Source of the DNA: Microcebus murinus
Lineage: Eukaryota > Chordata > Mammalia > Primates > Cheirogaleidae
Assembly (NCBI RefSeq): GCF_040939455.1
Contig: NC_134115.1
Span: forward strand, 27,740,727 to 27,804,726
DNA: 64,000 nucleotides
Direction of reading: 5' to 3'
Numbering within the stretch: the first letter of the stretch is position 1; each line of letters starts with the position of its first letter. Positions 14,180 through 26,404 of the stretch are shown one piece after another. The notes beneath the pieces are model-generated. The model did not search any database. It saw nothing but the letters and a program-made list of their open reading frames with translations, and was not told the origin of the DNA. Position numbers and translations under genes: made by a program.

Positions 14180-14335
14180 CCATGATAATCCAGGCTCTGC
14201 CTCTGACTAGCTGTGTATCCTTGGGCAAGGTACTTGCCTGTTTGTGCCTCAGTTTACTCATCTGTAAAATGGACATTATAGTACCCACCTCATATTTTTT
14301 ATGAGTTGAAATTTACAAAGTATGCAAAATAATGC
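14180..14335 (-). repeat. MIR fragment, antisense
   Basis: tctgcctctgactagctgtg, ccttgggcaaggtacttgcc, tgcctcagtttactcatctg and taaaatggacattatagtac are classic antisense MIR words. Confidence 0.8.
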
Positions 14336-14930
14336 CCCTAGAATATACCAAGTGTTTAATATGTGTTCCTGAAACAAAATTTTTGAAAAGCAAAATGAAT
14401 GGGTCAGAAACTCTAAAGTGTTTTCTGTAGGATTTATGCCATTTTGTCTTAAAGAGCAGCCTCTAGAACCTTAATACTCATTCTAAAATGTGTTTGTTGT
14501 TATGATGATCCAATGAGATATTACATCTGTGAAAGCACCTGGCATCAAAACTGATGTGTCCATCTCTAGGGTGGTTATAACCAAAAGTGTTTTCTAGATA
14601 ATTATAAATACTTGCTGTGCTTGACCTCAGAATTTCTCTCATCAGATCCACATCAACCCTGTTCTTTGAAAGAGAAAAACCTGGCCATCTTCCTCATGTT
14701 TGTGCATGCTGGCATGTCCTATTGTGGCCCCAGTGGACAATTAATGCTCTCATTCCACTGGACGCCTTAAGTAGAACTGCGTCTTACCCATAGATTTGAT
14801 TGTAGTCAGTTCACATGTGCAATGCATGCGTGAGGTTACTCCCCTGTGTCTTGTTAGTTAACTTAAAAATGGACCTGACCCCATCACTTTCTTTTAGCTC
14901 TTTGCTCTTCTCTCTGTTCGCTCTCTTTCC

Positions 14931-14959
14931 TGTGTGTGTGTGTGTGCGCGCGCACGTGT
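14931..14959. repeat. (TG)n with CG core
   Basis: Twenty-nine bases of unbroken pyrimidine-purine alternation: TG units, then GCGCGCGC, then ACGTGT. Confidence 0.9.
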
Positions 14960-15493
14960 CTAGTATGTGTGTTCTTGCATGTATTTGCATGACCTTGAGA
15001 GTGTAGCACAGAGCCTGCACATTGGCTGTCCCACGTTTACTAATTACACAAGACATAGAAGACAGAATATTCTTTTATAATCTCCCCAAGCTTGCTCCCC
15101 AAGTTTGCACGAATACTGATCTATCAGAGCCAAGCAAACAGCTTTTGTTTCACAATTAGGCAAGGGATATCAGTGAAAAGGCCCAACTTGTTTTCTTTCT
15201 ATGCAGGACTCAGAAACTAGCCAATTTTTATACTGCTTGCGGTTTCATTTTAGGATTTTCCCACAGGTCTATTCAGACCGGCTTGGCCAAAGGAAATGCC
15301 ACTCACAGCATTGTTCAGAGTGGCACTACATGAAGCATTAGCTTATTAAAAATGTGACAGCCATATTTTAAAAAGAAAAATGTAGGTCAGTTTTCACATG
15401 TCACCAGTTTGTACTCTGGAGTATTTGTGCAATGACAAAGGGAAGCCATCTTATTTTCAAATATTCTAATAAATATGATCAACTGAGTTGATC

Positions 15494-15500
15494 TGTGTGT

Positions 15501-15536
<36 letters not shown>
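15494..15536. repeat. (TG)n microsatellite
   Basis: About 21 TG units with one interruption (gtgtatgtgt). It produces poly-Cys/Val or poly-His/Thr open frames that I rejected. Confidence 0.95.
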
Positions 15537-15538
<2 letters not shown>

Positions 15539-16559
15539 AGACCAAAAAGAAAAATTCAGATTTTCTGCAAGCCATGTATTTTACTTAAAAAAAAAAAAAG
15601 TAGCAACCTTCCTGTCTTTATGAAGAAGGCAAATGAGAATTTAAATCTATCCTTTCACTTCACGTACTCTATGATGAATACGCACACTGTTGAGTAGAAG
15701 TGCCCAGAAAACACTCAGACTAACTGCTGGCTATGGCTTGGGGTTGGGTTTCCTGCCTTGAAAAAGGTTAAGGTGCTTAAGGAATGGAGGATTTGGCCTG
15801 CACCTAAGCTTATTGTTCCTGGACACAGCAGGTGCAGTGAACTGTTCGTGCTGAGCAGCCACCGCTAAGGAGTTTAGCTGCAGTGAGAAAAGCTGGGCTT
15901 GCGCTCTGATGTCATGGATAAGAAGCTGGCTCCCTCTCCCAAGCCTCATACTGTGAGGTTTTCATCTACCTGTAAAAGTTGATTTTGCTCAAATCAGATT
16001 AGAAATCAGCTTTCCCTCAGCAGACTGTCGTGTGGCCAATAAAGGCAGGACAGCGGTGTGCGGGGGCGGGATTGAAAGAAAACCTGCGCTTGGGCACCCA
16101 CTGTCATTAGCACTCCATTTCCTCGGGGGACAGGGACATGAAAAGGAGTCTGCACGGGACCAAGAGTCAGCTGCCTTCAGTTCTCCCACCTGGGGACAGG
16201 GGCTGTGCCCCATTCTATTTAAGGGCATTGCCGATCTATCGGGAAAAATAGAAGTAATGAAGCAAGGGCTTTCTTAGTACATGAGAAACCACCAGGCAGG
16301 ACTGAACGAAGAGGAATTACTCCATTTCTTTAATAAACCCAGTAAAGGATTACAAGAAATAATAATGCCTTATGGGTGTAAGCTTATCTCTGCAGAGCCT
16401 GATCGGCTGCTCCGAGGTCCTTCCCAAGCTCTCCCTGCCCACTCCTCCGTGCCTTTTCCTCTCCAACCCCTCCCTGGTATTGCTTCAGAGGGGACCTGCT
16501 GGCGTTCACAGGACACAACAGGCACCCTTCCGCCTCTGGGCCTCTGCCCCGGCGGGGCC

Positions 16560-16925
16560 TACTGCCTAGAGCACCCTTTCCCCAGAGAGCCTCTTGGCCA
16601 ACTCCCTCATCTGAGACTGGAATCTTTGTCCACCTCTTGCCTTCTCAGTGCGACCTCCAGCACCCCCCTGCCTGCCCCTGATCCTTCTTACCCTGTGCTC
16701 TACTCTTTATTTGCTCCCATGGCACTTATCACTTCCTGACAGCTCCCTTATCTTATTTATTTAGTACGCTGTCATCTTATGCCGCCGTCATCGCCACCAT
16801 CCCTTCCCCAGCGTCCACCGTCTAAGGGCAGGGAGCTCTGATGCTTTGCCCACTGCTGTGTCCTGAGCACTTAGAACAGCGCCCGGCACGTGGCAGGGGC
16901 TCCATAAATACTTGCTGCCTGAGCC
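16560..16925 (+). repeat. L2 3'-end fragment
   Basis: Sense LINE-2: pyrimidine-rich body, ttatcttatttatttagtac, ctaagggcagggagctctga, gcacttagaacagcgcccgg, cacgtggcaggggctccata and aatacttgctgcctga. The 3' end is close to consensus; the left limit is vague. Confidence 0.65.
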
Positions 16926-17580
16926 ATGGGGGGAGCTGGGCATATATCAGCGTCACTAGGAACATCGTTTCTGTTACCATTGTTACATCAGGCTTAGAGG
17001 TAAGGACACTGGGACTCAAGACCCATCAGTGGACTTAACCAATAGCACATAGATGGCAAAATGCCAGATCCAGTCTCAAACTGAACCTATCCAAGGTTAG
17101 TGTCTGTGTCTAGTGACTTCAAGAAATAACAAGACGGATCAGTTGCAGGTAGCTACCAAAACAGGAAACGTACGAGCATGTAATTATTTAAAATATTCAA
17201 GCCATGGTGAACAGCCAAGTGCCCTTCCCATCCTTTCCCTCTTTCTGCGCCCCCCCACCCCACTTCTCCACCTGATTGGCATCTGAGTTTATTATTTTTT
17301 AACAGATAAATCTGTCAAGATGAAAATGTTTATTTGTTTTATTTTCATTGACGGATGTCACAGTTGGTCTGGGAAAGAAAAAATTGTTAGTCCACTGTAC
17401 AGGGTGTACTGTCACCCAACTATGTCACCATAATAGCGGTGTTCATATTCAGCATACAGGTGGACTCATATTCACAACACTAAGGCTGACAGCCTCTTAG
17501 GTTCCAGGCAGAACATGCACTGCATATTATCTGGATTCTTTGCTGCTGGAGGAGCATCAGTCGAAGTGAGAAAAGCTCGA

Positions 17581-17626
17581 GTTTTAACAGTAAACGGAGA
17601 AGAGTTTTAACAGTAAACAGAGAAGA
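17581..17626. repeat. 23-bp tandem duplication
   Basis: Two direct units, 17581-17603 and 17604-17626, of gttttaacagtaaac-R-gagaaga, differing at one base. Intronic; no function seen. Confidence 0.9.
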
Positions 17627-18952
17627 GTGGGCCGGGAGAACAGAGCTTGGGATCTGCAGGGCAGTGAGGGAAGAGGGGCACAGAGAGGGAAGCGTCCGCA
17701 GATAAGATAGATCAGAGCTCGGCATGTGAGCGGCGAGCACAAATGGGTTTCTTGCATTGTCACCTACAAGGGGATTTGGAATCATGTCAGTGGGAACTTG
17801 TGTTTGCTTATATTTGCGTTCCTGAATGTTAGGGGCCACATTCATGGTTTCTGTAGAAGCCGTGTAACCCCTTGGGTACAATCCAATGGGAGTTATGGAT
17901 TAATGATTGGGAGGTGGTATAGCTTTGTGTCCCTTGGTGTTTGTCCACACATAGATAAGCAGTCTGGCTCGCTGAACTGATCCTTCCAGGCACAGAGAGC
18001 CCTGATGTGAGATTGCTGGTTTCTTTTTATTAGACAGCCCCCCTGGCTCTTCCCTCTGCAAATACCCTGAATACCTTAGCTATGCATGGGTTTCTGAAAA
18101 ATCATAAATCCCATCTTAAACAGAAACAACAGGCATATTCCTTAGTGTGTAGCATGAGGCTAAGGTGACTAAGGTGGGCCACAGGGAAAATCTTCCTCCG
18201 TCAAGACAATGAGAATGGAATTGAGTTTGTGCCACTTGTGACAGAAGGGCCACCTCCTCCTGCCCTCCCAGCTCTGACAGGTGCATTGTTGTCACTTGAG
18301 GAGCTGTGATGAGAACACCACAGTCAAGAATTCCAAGGAGGTGGACAGCAGCACAAAAATCTGGAAGAGTACATGATTTATTTGACATTTTCTCTGCAAA
18401 TTTCTTTGTTGTTTGTGGTTTGAAGAAGAAAATAGCTCATCTCATCCTATTCAGTTTAGGCAGATATCAAAAGGAATGTGTAATGAAGATGAGGAGGCAA
18501 ACCCACAATAAACTTGTGAGTTAAACAGTTTTTATTCCCAACCTCTCAAGCCTTCCCTGAGCCGCCTCCTCCCTTCTCGGCACCCCCGCCCCCGCCCCCA
18601 GCATTCCCAGAGCTCTGGGTCTCTGCCCCCTCTGATGAAACCACTCGGCAAAGAAGCTCTTTCTAAGGTGTTAATAACAGTGTACTCACTAGAGAAGAAT
18701 GTTGATTGCAAGAAAACAAAGCCACTCAGATGAGGTTAGAGAAAGACTGTAAGCATCCAAAAGGAAACCGCAGAGGCATTCAAAGACAGAAAACAAAGCA
18801 TGACGTGAGCTGACTGGGAACGAAACCGGAAGTGGTTTTGGGAAGTCAGAATCTCCAGGCTCAGCCATGCTCACCTGCTTTCCTCTCTAGCTCACACTCC
18901 AGCCTCGGCCAAGCAATCGTCTCTCTCTTGTCCTCTCTTGCCAGCTCTCCCT

Positions 18953-18965
18953 CCCCCCCCCCCCC
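18953..18965. repeat. C13 homopolymer
   Basis: Thirteen consecutive C after ctccct. Such a run is prone to length error in sequencing. Confidence 0.9.
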
Positions 18966-19283
18966 AGACAGCTTCCTTTATCTTTATATGAGCACTGTGG
19001 TCTGGCTTTATATGATCTTTAAATCAAGTACCTGCCATCATCTAACTAAAGACTCTGCACTTTAGTTTTATCACTAAAGACAGAGTCATTCAATGAACTC
19101 ACTCCTCCTCGGGCAATGATGGGATCTGCTCCCATCAGCTGTGGCCCCAGTTGGGTGGAAGGGGAGGTCAAGAAATGACAAAAAAGGGCTTTGTCCACCA
19201 GAAGGACGTAGGGCTGCCTCTCGTCCAGCTGTGAGAGTGAGGGGAACGGAGCATGGGTATGAGGCATCTACTGACACAATCCT

Positions 19284-19700
19284 GCTGTAGGACAAACCAC
19301 TCCAGAACGCAGTGGCTTAAAGCTATAAGCATGTACTGAGCTCACAGGGCTGTGGGTTGTCTGGGTGGTTCTTCTGGCCTTGGCTGGGCTCGATCCCATG
19401 CCAGGGGTCAACTGGCCATCAGCTGTTCCACGACAGCCTCCTCTCAGACAACACAAGCAACTGGGAGCCGAGGGTGCATGTGTTTCGTGGCCCCAGCAGG
19501 CTAGCCCAGGCATGTCTCGCACGGTGACGGCCGAGGTGGAAAAGCAGAAACAGAGACACTCAAGGGTTTTTCCAAAGTTCTGTATGGGTCACATTTGCTA
19601 ACATCCCATTGCCCAAAGCAACCCACATGGCCAAACTCAGAATGAAGAGTCAAGGAAATAGATCCCACTTGTTAAGTGAGAGAAACTCTAAAATTACACA
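19284..19700 (-). mobile_element. MLT1-like MaLR LTR remnant, antisense
   Basis: Order fits an old antisense MaLR LTR: ggacaaaccactccagaacg, cagtggcttaaagctataag, tgggtggttcttctggcctt, ggtcacatttgctaacatcc. Very diverged; the subfamily cannot be set. Non-coding. Confidence 0.5.
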
Positions 19701-20514
19701 GCAAAGGAGCTTGGATACAGGGAGGGGAGAGAAATTGTGGCTATTAATGCAGTCGATCTGCTGCATCATGGCAACAAACTCACTGACATGTACAACAGAC
19801 AGGATAGATATATATTCTTCCCCAGCAAGATTTTGCACAAAATCTTTCTGATACTAACTCCTGATACAAAATAATGAACTACCAAGATTGGAATTTAGGA
19901 GCCCTCTTCAAATAAATGACAATTTTGTCTCAAGGTAAAACTAGATATCTAGGGTAACAAGAACAGAGAACCAAGGTAACAGAGGGAATCAAATTCTCTC
20001 TCCTTCTGTTCTAGAACACACCACACCACCCCACCGCACCCTGCCAACATACAGCAGGCTTGTGACATACTGCTTTCTAATTAACTGGATTTAAAAATGA
20101 GACATTCAGCCTAACAGTGTGTTCTGAATAGCTCAAAGCTGAAACTCCATGTATACAGTGCGTGGGCCACAAGCTAAGGTAGCCCTGAAGAGTTAGAGGC
20201 TACATCCTTGGTCTCCTCTGCTCCCCAGGTTGTTATGTCTGGGTTCTGTTTCATGCAGTGGGGCCGAGTTATTTGCTTGCTTCTCTTGCAGGTGTGGAAA
20301 GAGAAAGGCTTCTACAAATGGCCTACAGTTAGTTCCTGGGATAGATGATTCGCTTTGAGGATTATTCAAGTCTTTTGATCCTCTTCTTGGAATATCAGGA
20401 ATAGGTGGAGTTTAGAGATCATCTAATCCAGCATTTCCCAACCTTTAGTCAGTCACATACCCCCATTCACTGTTTTGTTACCTCTGTTCTATTCTTTAAT
20501 ATTTTCAGTTAAAT

Positions 20515-20660
20515 TGACTCATTTAAAAAAAATTTTTTTTTAAATTAAATCATTTTCTTTTTCTTTTATTTTTTAAAATTATTGCTTAGGCTGCCAGAGA
20601 TCTAAAATTGACTCTCATTTTTTAAAAACTCAGTTTATTAAAAAAATTTATATTATGGCC
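20515..20660. repeat. AT-rich low-complexity region
   Basis: Runs of A and T (aaaaaaaatttttttttaaa and similar). The stretch just before it, catttcccaacctttagtca, may be the end of an eroded DNA transposon. Confidence 0.6.
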
Positions 20661-22172
20661 ATAAGTTGCAAATCAGTATCATTTGACATAAAAAGGAGAT
20701 AACCATAAAATAAACAGAATGAAAACACTATATTAGTATGAAATACCAGCCGGTGCTTGAACCTTCAGCCTGCCCTTACTTTCCTAAAAAGGGAGTTGAG
20801 AAAATATGAAGAAAGTGTCAAAGAGACAGTATGTGCAAACTGACCCTTTTTCCCTGACGGAGACAGGAAGATTGAAAGAGGCTTGACAAGGTCATTATTT
20901 TCTTACTACCTAGTTCAATGTTACGTAATGCCCTGTTTCTGCATCCTAAACTCGTCCTGGACTTCCTGAGCTGTGTGTGTGTGTGTTGCACTGCAGGGAA
21001 CATCAATATGGCAGCTGCCATGATCCACAGATGGAGGAACCAAGGCCTCCTACCAATTTCTAGTGGCTGCCCTTGTGCTGTGTCACTACCAGCTAGCATC
21101 GTACCCAGCATTTGCATTAGGCAAAGGAAAGAAGTAAAGGAGGGAGCTGGTGCATGGTGCTTGCCTGGTTTTCAGTTACCTCTGCTCTTCCTGTCCATTA
21201 CTAGGGGACATCAGTAGTCACCTACAGAAAGAAATAGAGAAGGCCTCATGCTTTCACAGAGAAAACTTCTGCCCGGATTCGCCACAATCTACAACCCTCA
21301 GCTAAAGAAACTTCTAGAAAGATGTAGCCATCTGTAGCCTCTGTAGGAGGCATCCCCAGTTGTCTTGCCAAGGAAAGCGTCATTGCATCAGGAAAAGGCC
21401 AAAGAGCAGAGTTATCTAAATGGAATTCCCCCTCGAAGTAAGCCACAGTGGCTGTGCCCATGACAGTCTAAATCCTCCGTGGCAACCTGTCTGGATTATC
21501 AAAAGGAGGTGGAGAAATCCTCTTTGTCTCATTATCTTTTCAAGATGGATTTTTAGTTGAAAATCCTCTCCTTAAAAAAAAAAAAAAAATAGGATAAATG
21601 TTGTCAGCTATTCAACTAAGATCTTTATTCCATTGCCTGTGGTTTTTGAATAAGCTTTTGAGACATTTCTTCAGACAGACCAGGGGCCATCTTCAAGAAA
21701 AATACTTGTTCGTCATATTTCTAAGGGTGACGCTGATTGTATCAAACATCGGCTGGTGTTCATTCTAAACTTCTCGAAAACAAAGTGCTGTGCACATTAA
21801 GTAAATAGACATTTCTTTTCTCAGCGTATCGTAGGACGCAATGGAAAGGGCAAGCATCTCGTTCTTTGGGGCAGAGGTCCCCGCACCTAATACCTGTTAC
21901 ATGAACCTAATTTCTTTCTTCACACTCTGAACTTTAAAGTGTTCCATACACGTGTTTACTTCTTCAGAACCGCTCTGGCCAAGTCGTTTGTGTTGATGGG
22001 AACAAGAAAAAAATCAGGTGTCTCGCGAACTGTTCCTACATGTGTCCATAATTGAGAGGTTCCTCTCAACCCCGTGTTGGCTCTTTCTTCAGGGGTGCAG
22101 AGAAAAGGGACTTAGCGGTTCAGCAGGCTTGTGTGACATCCTGATTCTGTCCTTCCCGCCTCTGACGTAGTG

Positions 22173-22225
22173 ACAGAGATACTAGGGCCTTCTGATACTA
22201 TACTAGATACAGAGATACTAGGGCC
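22173..22225. repeat. 17-bp direct repeat
   Basis: acagagatactagggcc occurs exactly at 22173-22189 and 22209-22225, with related sequence between: a local tandem duplication with a period of 36 bp. Confidence 0.85.
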
Positions 22226-22345
22226 CTCAGCTCTTCATCTGTGAAGTGGGGATAACAATACCTATCATGTCAAGATATTGTAAAGATTGAAATAATAAGT
22301 GATATAAAGCAAAGCTCCTAGCACAGGGATTTGCACTGAAGTATG
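22225..22345 (-). repeat. MIR fragment, antisense
   Basis: cagctcttcatctgtgaagt, ggggataacaatacctatca, then ttgtaaagattgaaataata and cctagcacagggatttgc. Confidence 0.7.
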
Positions 22346-22524
22346 TAGTCGGGGGTCACTCGTGTCGTTACACTGGCAAGGCCATGTGAGATAGAGGGGA
22401 AGGCACACAGGCTGGCAGGTCAGAGAGAGGGCAGTGCTGTTTCTGCTTCATTCATAATTGCATCTCCAATGCCAATTGCCACTGGCATGTAGCGAGAACT
22501 CAGTATTTTTTGGACAAATGGAAT

Positions 22525-22695
22525 GATTCTGGTACTATCCCTTAGTAGCTGTGTGATGTTGGGTAAGGCGTTCCTCCCCTCGGTGCATGTCTCTTCAATC
22601 GTGAAACAAAGACAATACATTTCTTACGGACTTGGTGGGAAGCTCAAATATGACGGCAAAGTGCCCAGCATGAAGGTCAGCACTTAACATGCGTT
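22525..22695 (-). repeat. MIR fragment, antisense
   Basis: cttagtagctgtgtgatgtt, gggtaaggcgttcctcccct, tcaatcgtgaaacaaagaca, then aaagtgcccagcatgaaggt. Same orientation as the MIR just upstream. Confidence 0.65.
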
Positions 22696-23289
22696 CCTCG
22701 GCTGTTTAATCCAAATCTCCACTCTTCTTCACTTTGGATGATCCCAGATAAAGGAAAAACTAGGATCCACGATTTTCTGGAGAAGCACCATTTTTAGTGT
22801 CTCTATTAGTATAGGCAGTGGGCAGGGTCCTGGGGCCCAGGGTGTATTTAAGAGATACCACAGTGCTCTCAGGACAGTCCCTGGTCAGAAAGATTCTGAT
22901 GTCACTTCTTGGCTCAAAAAGGGAAAAAATATCAGCATTAACAGGCAGTGTCTGGCACGGATGCAAGGTGGGGTGTTGTGGCTGGTTTTCCATGGAGATT
23001 CACACGGCAGCACCCAGAGGGAGATTGTCTATGTCTTACGCCTTTGCCAAAGACCAGGCATATTGCTTTAACCTTGGCAATTGCCAAAAAGCAAAAACGA
23101 ACAAAGTCTAATTTTTCCCTCTGTGAGTATTTTCTGTCACAGGGGCATCCTATGTTGGCAAGTTGTAGTGGCACTTGATGAGGTCTTGAAGTCAACAAGA
23201 ACATAGACCTTGACCTGGTAAAATGGAGCAGGTGTAACTCTCACAGAAATGCCTGACAGTGTATAGGGCAGGGAGCTCCTGCCTGCATC

Positions 23290-23405
23290 CATGAAGCAAA
23301 TATTTATTGAGCACCTACTATGTGCCAGGCATGTTCTGGAGACTGTTTTGTTTAGTGAACAAAAGAGACAAAAATCCTGCTTCATGAGGCTTATACTCTA
23401 GTAAA
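23290..23405 (-). repeat. L2 3'-end fragment, antisense
   Basis: aatatttattgagcacctac, tatgtgccaggcatgttctg, gaacaaaagagacaaaaatc, then gaggcttatactctagt. Close to the consensus 3' end. Confidence 0.8.
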
Positions 23406-24433
23406 GGATGCTGTTTATTATGCTATTGTTATTATGAAAGATTATTTATGAAACAAATTTCAACCCTGGGAAGGCTGCACTCCAAAACCTGCACAACGTG
23501 TACAGGGAGGGCTTTCTTACCATCATCCACGTCATCTGGCCAGATTGTGCCTGCACAGCCTGTCAGTTTGTTCCAGAGCCCAATCATCCATTTCTACTTC
23601 TGAATGCATAATTAGCAGAAACAGTACTTCCAGCTTCCTGCAATGTGTCACTGTGACCCCCATCAATAAAGCACAGAGAATCTGAACCTCCAAATGTTTG
23701 ATCCTTTCTAATTTGGCTGCAACAGCATAAATGTAGGGCTCCCACTCTGTACCTGCACCCCACCTTGAGGCTCCCATGGCTTAATCTATCTTTGACTAGC
23801 TTCTAGAATGAGTTTTCTTTACTTTAGGGATAGCTGGCTGTGTCTGGATGCCTGACCAAAGTTTCCCAACTGTATGTACCCTACTGATTAGGCAATAGGT
23901 CAAATCTGAAGCAATTGTTTCTGAGTCAGAGACCCCAGTTGGACAAAACTGAGCTGTATCAGTATAGAGCTCTTCAGTGATTTTATGATATATGGGGAAG
24001 AAGGGGAGCAACAGTGTCCTCTGGCTCCTGAAACTCTGGCACTCCTTCGACCTTGGTTTCAGGTCACATTAAACGTCGCAGGTTCCTCCTTCCAATTGTT
24101 CTATGCTATTCCAAGACTCCAAATGCAGTCTCTCAGGAGTGAGGTACCCAAAACATGAACGTCTGTTATTACTGGCCTGTGGACAGGGGCTAGAGGTAGG
24201 GGGGTGGGGGTGTGACTGTATTAGTCAGGACTAATTGCAAGGGACAGAAACACAACTCAAATTAACTTAAGGTAAAAAGGAGTTTTATGGTTTGTATACT
24301 ATAACTGAAGAGGACTGGTTTTAGGCATGGCTGGTTCAGGAAGCAAATTTCTCTTCTCTTCTCTGTGATCGAGTCAGTCTTGGGTCGGCCCTCTCCACTT
24401 GGCAACCTTACATTGCATTGTAAAAATAGAGTT

Positions 24434-24452
24434 TCTCTCTCTCTCTCTCTCT

Positions 24453-24491
<39 letters not shown>
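24434..24491. repeat. (CT)n followed by long poly(T)
   Basis: About ten CT units, then roughly 36 T. The T run is the complement of the A-tail of the Alu fragment that follows. Confidence 0.85.
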
Positions 24492-24492
<1 letters not shown>

Positions 24493-24632
24493 AGGCAGGG
24501 TCTTGGTCTGTTGCCCAGGCCATAGTGCAGTGGCATCATCATAGCTCACTGCAACCTCAAACTCCTGGGCTCAAGTGATCCTCATGCCTCAGCCTGTCAA
24601 GTAGCTGGGATTACAGGCACATACCACTAATT
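24455..24632 (-). mobile_element. Alu monomer or truncated Alu, antisense
   Basis: Poly(T), then gaggcagggtcttggtctgt, tcatcatagctcactgcaac and gtagctgggattacaggcac, stopping inside one arm. It could be a free monomer or a 5'-truncated dimer. Confidence 0.85.
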
Positions 24633-24991
24633 TGAGAGCTTCTCTTCTATACCGGTATTAGTTCCAGCAAACATCCCAAGACTGGTGCTCAATGACCCCG
24701 ATTGGTCAGGCTTAGCTCACGCATCTATCCCTAAGCCAATCACTGCGGTTGGGATAAAACACACTGATCAATCTTCTCTTAGATATGGAATTGGAGTTCA
24801 TTTGACCCAACCTTCGTGGACTAAGAATGGAAGAGGGGTGGTTTCACAAAGGAAAACCAGGATGGGGAAATAAATACGAGGCAGGTGGAACCAGCCAATA
24901 TCCACTAGAGGGACTCTGCACTGACTGTCACTGGTAAAGAGAAAGATGACAACATACCACTTGGTATGAGGTGGTAGTGACTATGCATTTA

Positions 24992-25073
24992 TGAGGTCTG
25001 TCCAGAAAGTATCCAGCCATTGTTGACATGATGAGAATGGTTGCATGGCTGGATACTTTCCGGACAGACCTCA
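24992..25073. mobile_element. Palindromic mariner-like MITE
   Basis: Two arms of 28 nt, 24993-25020 and 25045-25072, are reverse complements with one mismatch. They enclose a 24-nt loop, and the outermost T and A extend the palindrome by one pair. The arms begin gaggtctgtccagaaagt. TA lies on the left (24990-24991) and CA on the right, consistent with a TA target duplication with one change. Size and layout resemble MADE1, the human mariner MITE, but the sequence differs. Non-coding; any transposase would act in trans. Confidence 0.75.
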
Positions 25074-25724
25074 CACCTCTTGCAAGAAGGCTGGGAGAAA
25101 AACCACCCAAATGTCCGGTCCCAAAGGCAGGGAAGGAGAAGGCATAGTACAAACCACCAGCCCACATGCCTCTAAACATCCATCCATGTGCCATCTTGGG
25201 TGCCTGTCCCTGGGGCATTTCCGTGGGAACATGAGCCCCCAGATACTGGTGTCATATGGTAATCCAGATAAGTCTGTCCCCATCCTCAAATCTGCTGCTT
25301 GTCAGGGCTTTAAGGCACCAGGTCATCTTCATCAAAGGTAGACATCTGTAAGTTTGAGTCATAGCACTTTCTAGTGCAAATAACTACCCAGAACAAGGAT
25401 GCCATTAACAGCCACTATAGAGCAATGTTTTGCACTAGCTGCTGCATATAATGTTCACTGCTTCTTTGCTGATACTACCAAATGAAGGCTGTTTCTTAAG
25501 GATTCACTTTTATTGCCGTTATCTCTGTCTCAGGGATTATCTAATTTATTCATACTGTACTTGTTGCTCTAGAACCTGGATGATGTTCCTCAGGCTAGTC
25601 CTGACCACTCGGCTGTTGTGTGGCCAGGCTGGAGAGACTGCAGCAGTTCAAACAGCAGTGCTTCCTCAGAACCCCTTCCCAACTCACGTCACACAACAAT
25701 GCAATGTTCTGTTCCCTTTCTGTC

Positions 25725-25835
25725 CCCACTCCTGAATTGTGAGTTCCTTAACAAAAGGACACGTCTCGGATTCCCAATATGCCCTGTACTCAACATATTG
25801 TAACCACTCAATAAATGTTTGTAGAATAAGTGCTA
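25725..25835 (+). repeat. L2-like 3'-end fragment
   Basis: gaattgtgagttccttaaca, gatatgccctgt-like middle, then ccactcaataaatgtttgta: the order of a LINE-2 3' end in sense. Confidence 0.55.
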
Positions 25836-25894
25836 TGCTTAGTGACTCCAAAACAAAGGGGAATAAGACATAGTCCCTAACCCTGAGAAGCTTC

Positions 25895-26165
25895 AAGTCT
25901 ATTAATTATGAAAATAACAATACTAACAATGACATCAGCTAATGCTAATTGAGTGCTGGGTGCTAGATACTGAACTATATGCTCTACCTGCATTCGCTCA
26001 TGTAATGAACTTGACAGGCCCATGGTATATAGGATCACTAACCCCATTTTACAGATGAGGAAGCTGAAGTTCACAAACAAAGCTGAAGTCAGATCATTTG
26101 AAAATGGTAGGGTCAGGGTTTGAATCCAGGTCTGCCTGATTATAAAGCATGTTCCTAACCACTGA
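25895..26165 (+). repeat. MIR, nearly complete
   Basis: gctaattgagtgctgggtgc, ctcatgtaatgaacttgaca, ccccattttacagatgagga, agctgaagttcacaaacaaa, ggtttgaatccaggtctgcc and tgttcctaaccactg: nearly the full MIR core and 3' part in sense. Confidence 0.85.
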
Positions 26166-26382
26166 ATTAATACTACCTTTATAAAGGCAGGATGACTAAA
26201 AGGTGGAGAAAGCTGGAATAAATTAATATCCCCAAAATTGGCAGGTGGTTCCCAGCGGCAATTCTGCCAACATCAAATCAAATCTTCAATAAAGGTATTA
26301 AGCTGGTCCAACTCTTCAGCTAGTGGGGGCCTTGGAGGAACTGAGCAGAGACCCAGCGATATGGTGACAGCACACTGTGAAA

Positions 26383-26404
26383 GTCCATGCACGTGGGCAT
26401 GGAC
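26383..26404. other. Short perfect inverted repeat around CACGTG
   Basis: GTCCATGC at 26383-26390 and GCATGGAC at 26397-26404 pair exactly across a 6-nt loop. The E-box palindrome CACGTG (26390-26395) overlaps the loop. No other sign of function. Confidence 0.6.

Larger units (their letters stand above)
24215..24915. repeat. Ancient interspersed repeat, split by an Alu fragment
   Basis: Left part: gtattagtcaggactaattg, aggtaaaaaggagttttatg, ttaggcatggctggttcagg. After the Alu-like insertion at 24455-24632 it resumes with agcttctcttctataccggt, tagttccagcaaacatccca, ccgattggtcaggcttagct and agccaatcactgcggttggg. I recognise it as a common mammalian repeat but cannot fix the family. Confidence 0.4.
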
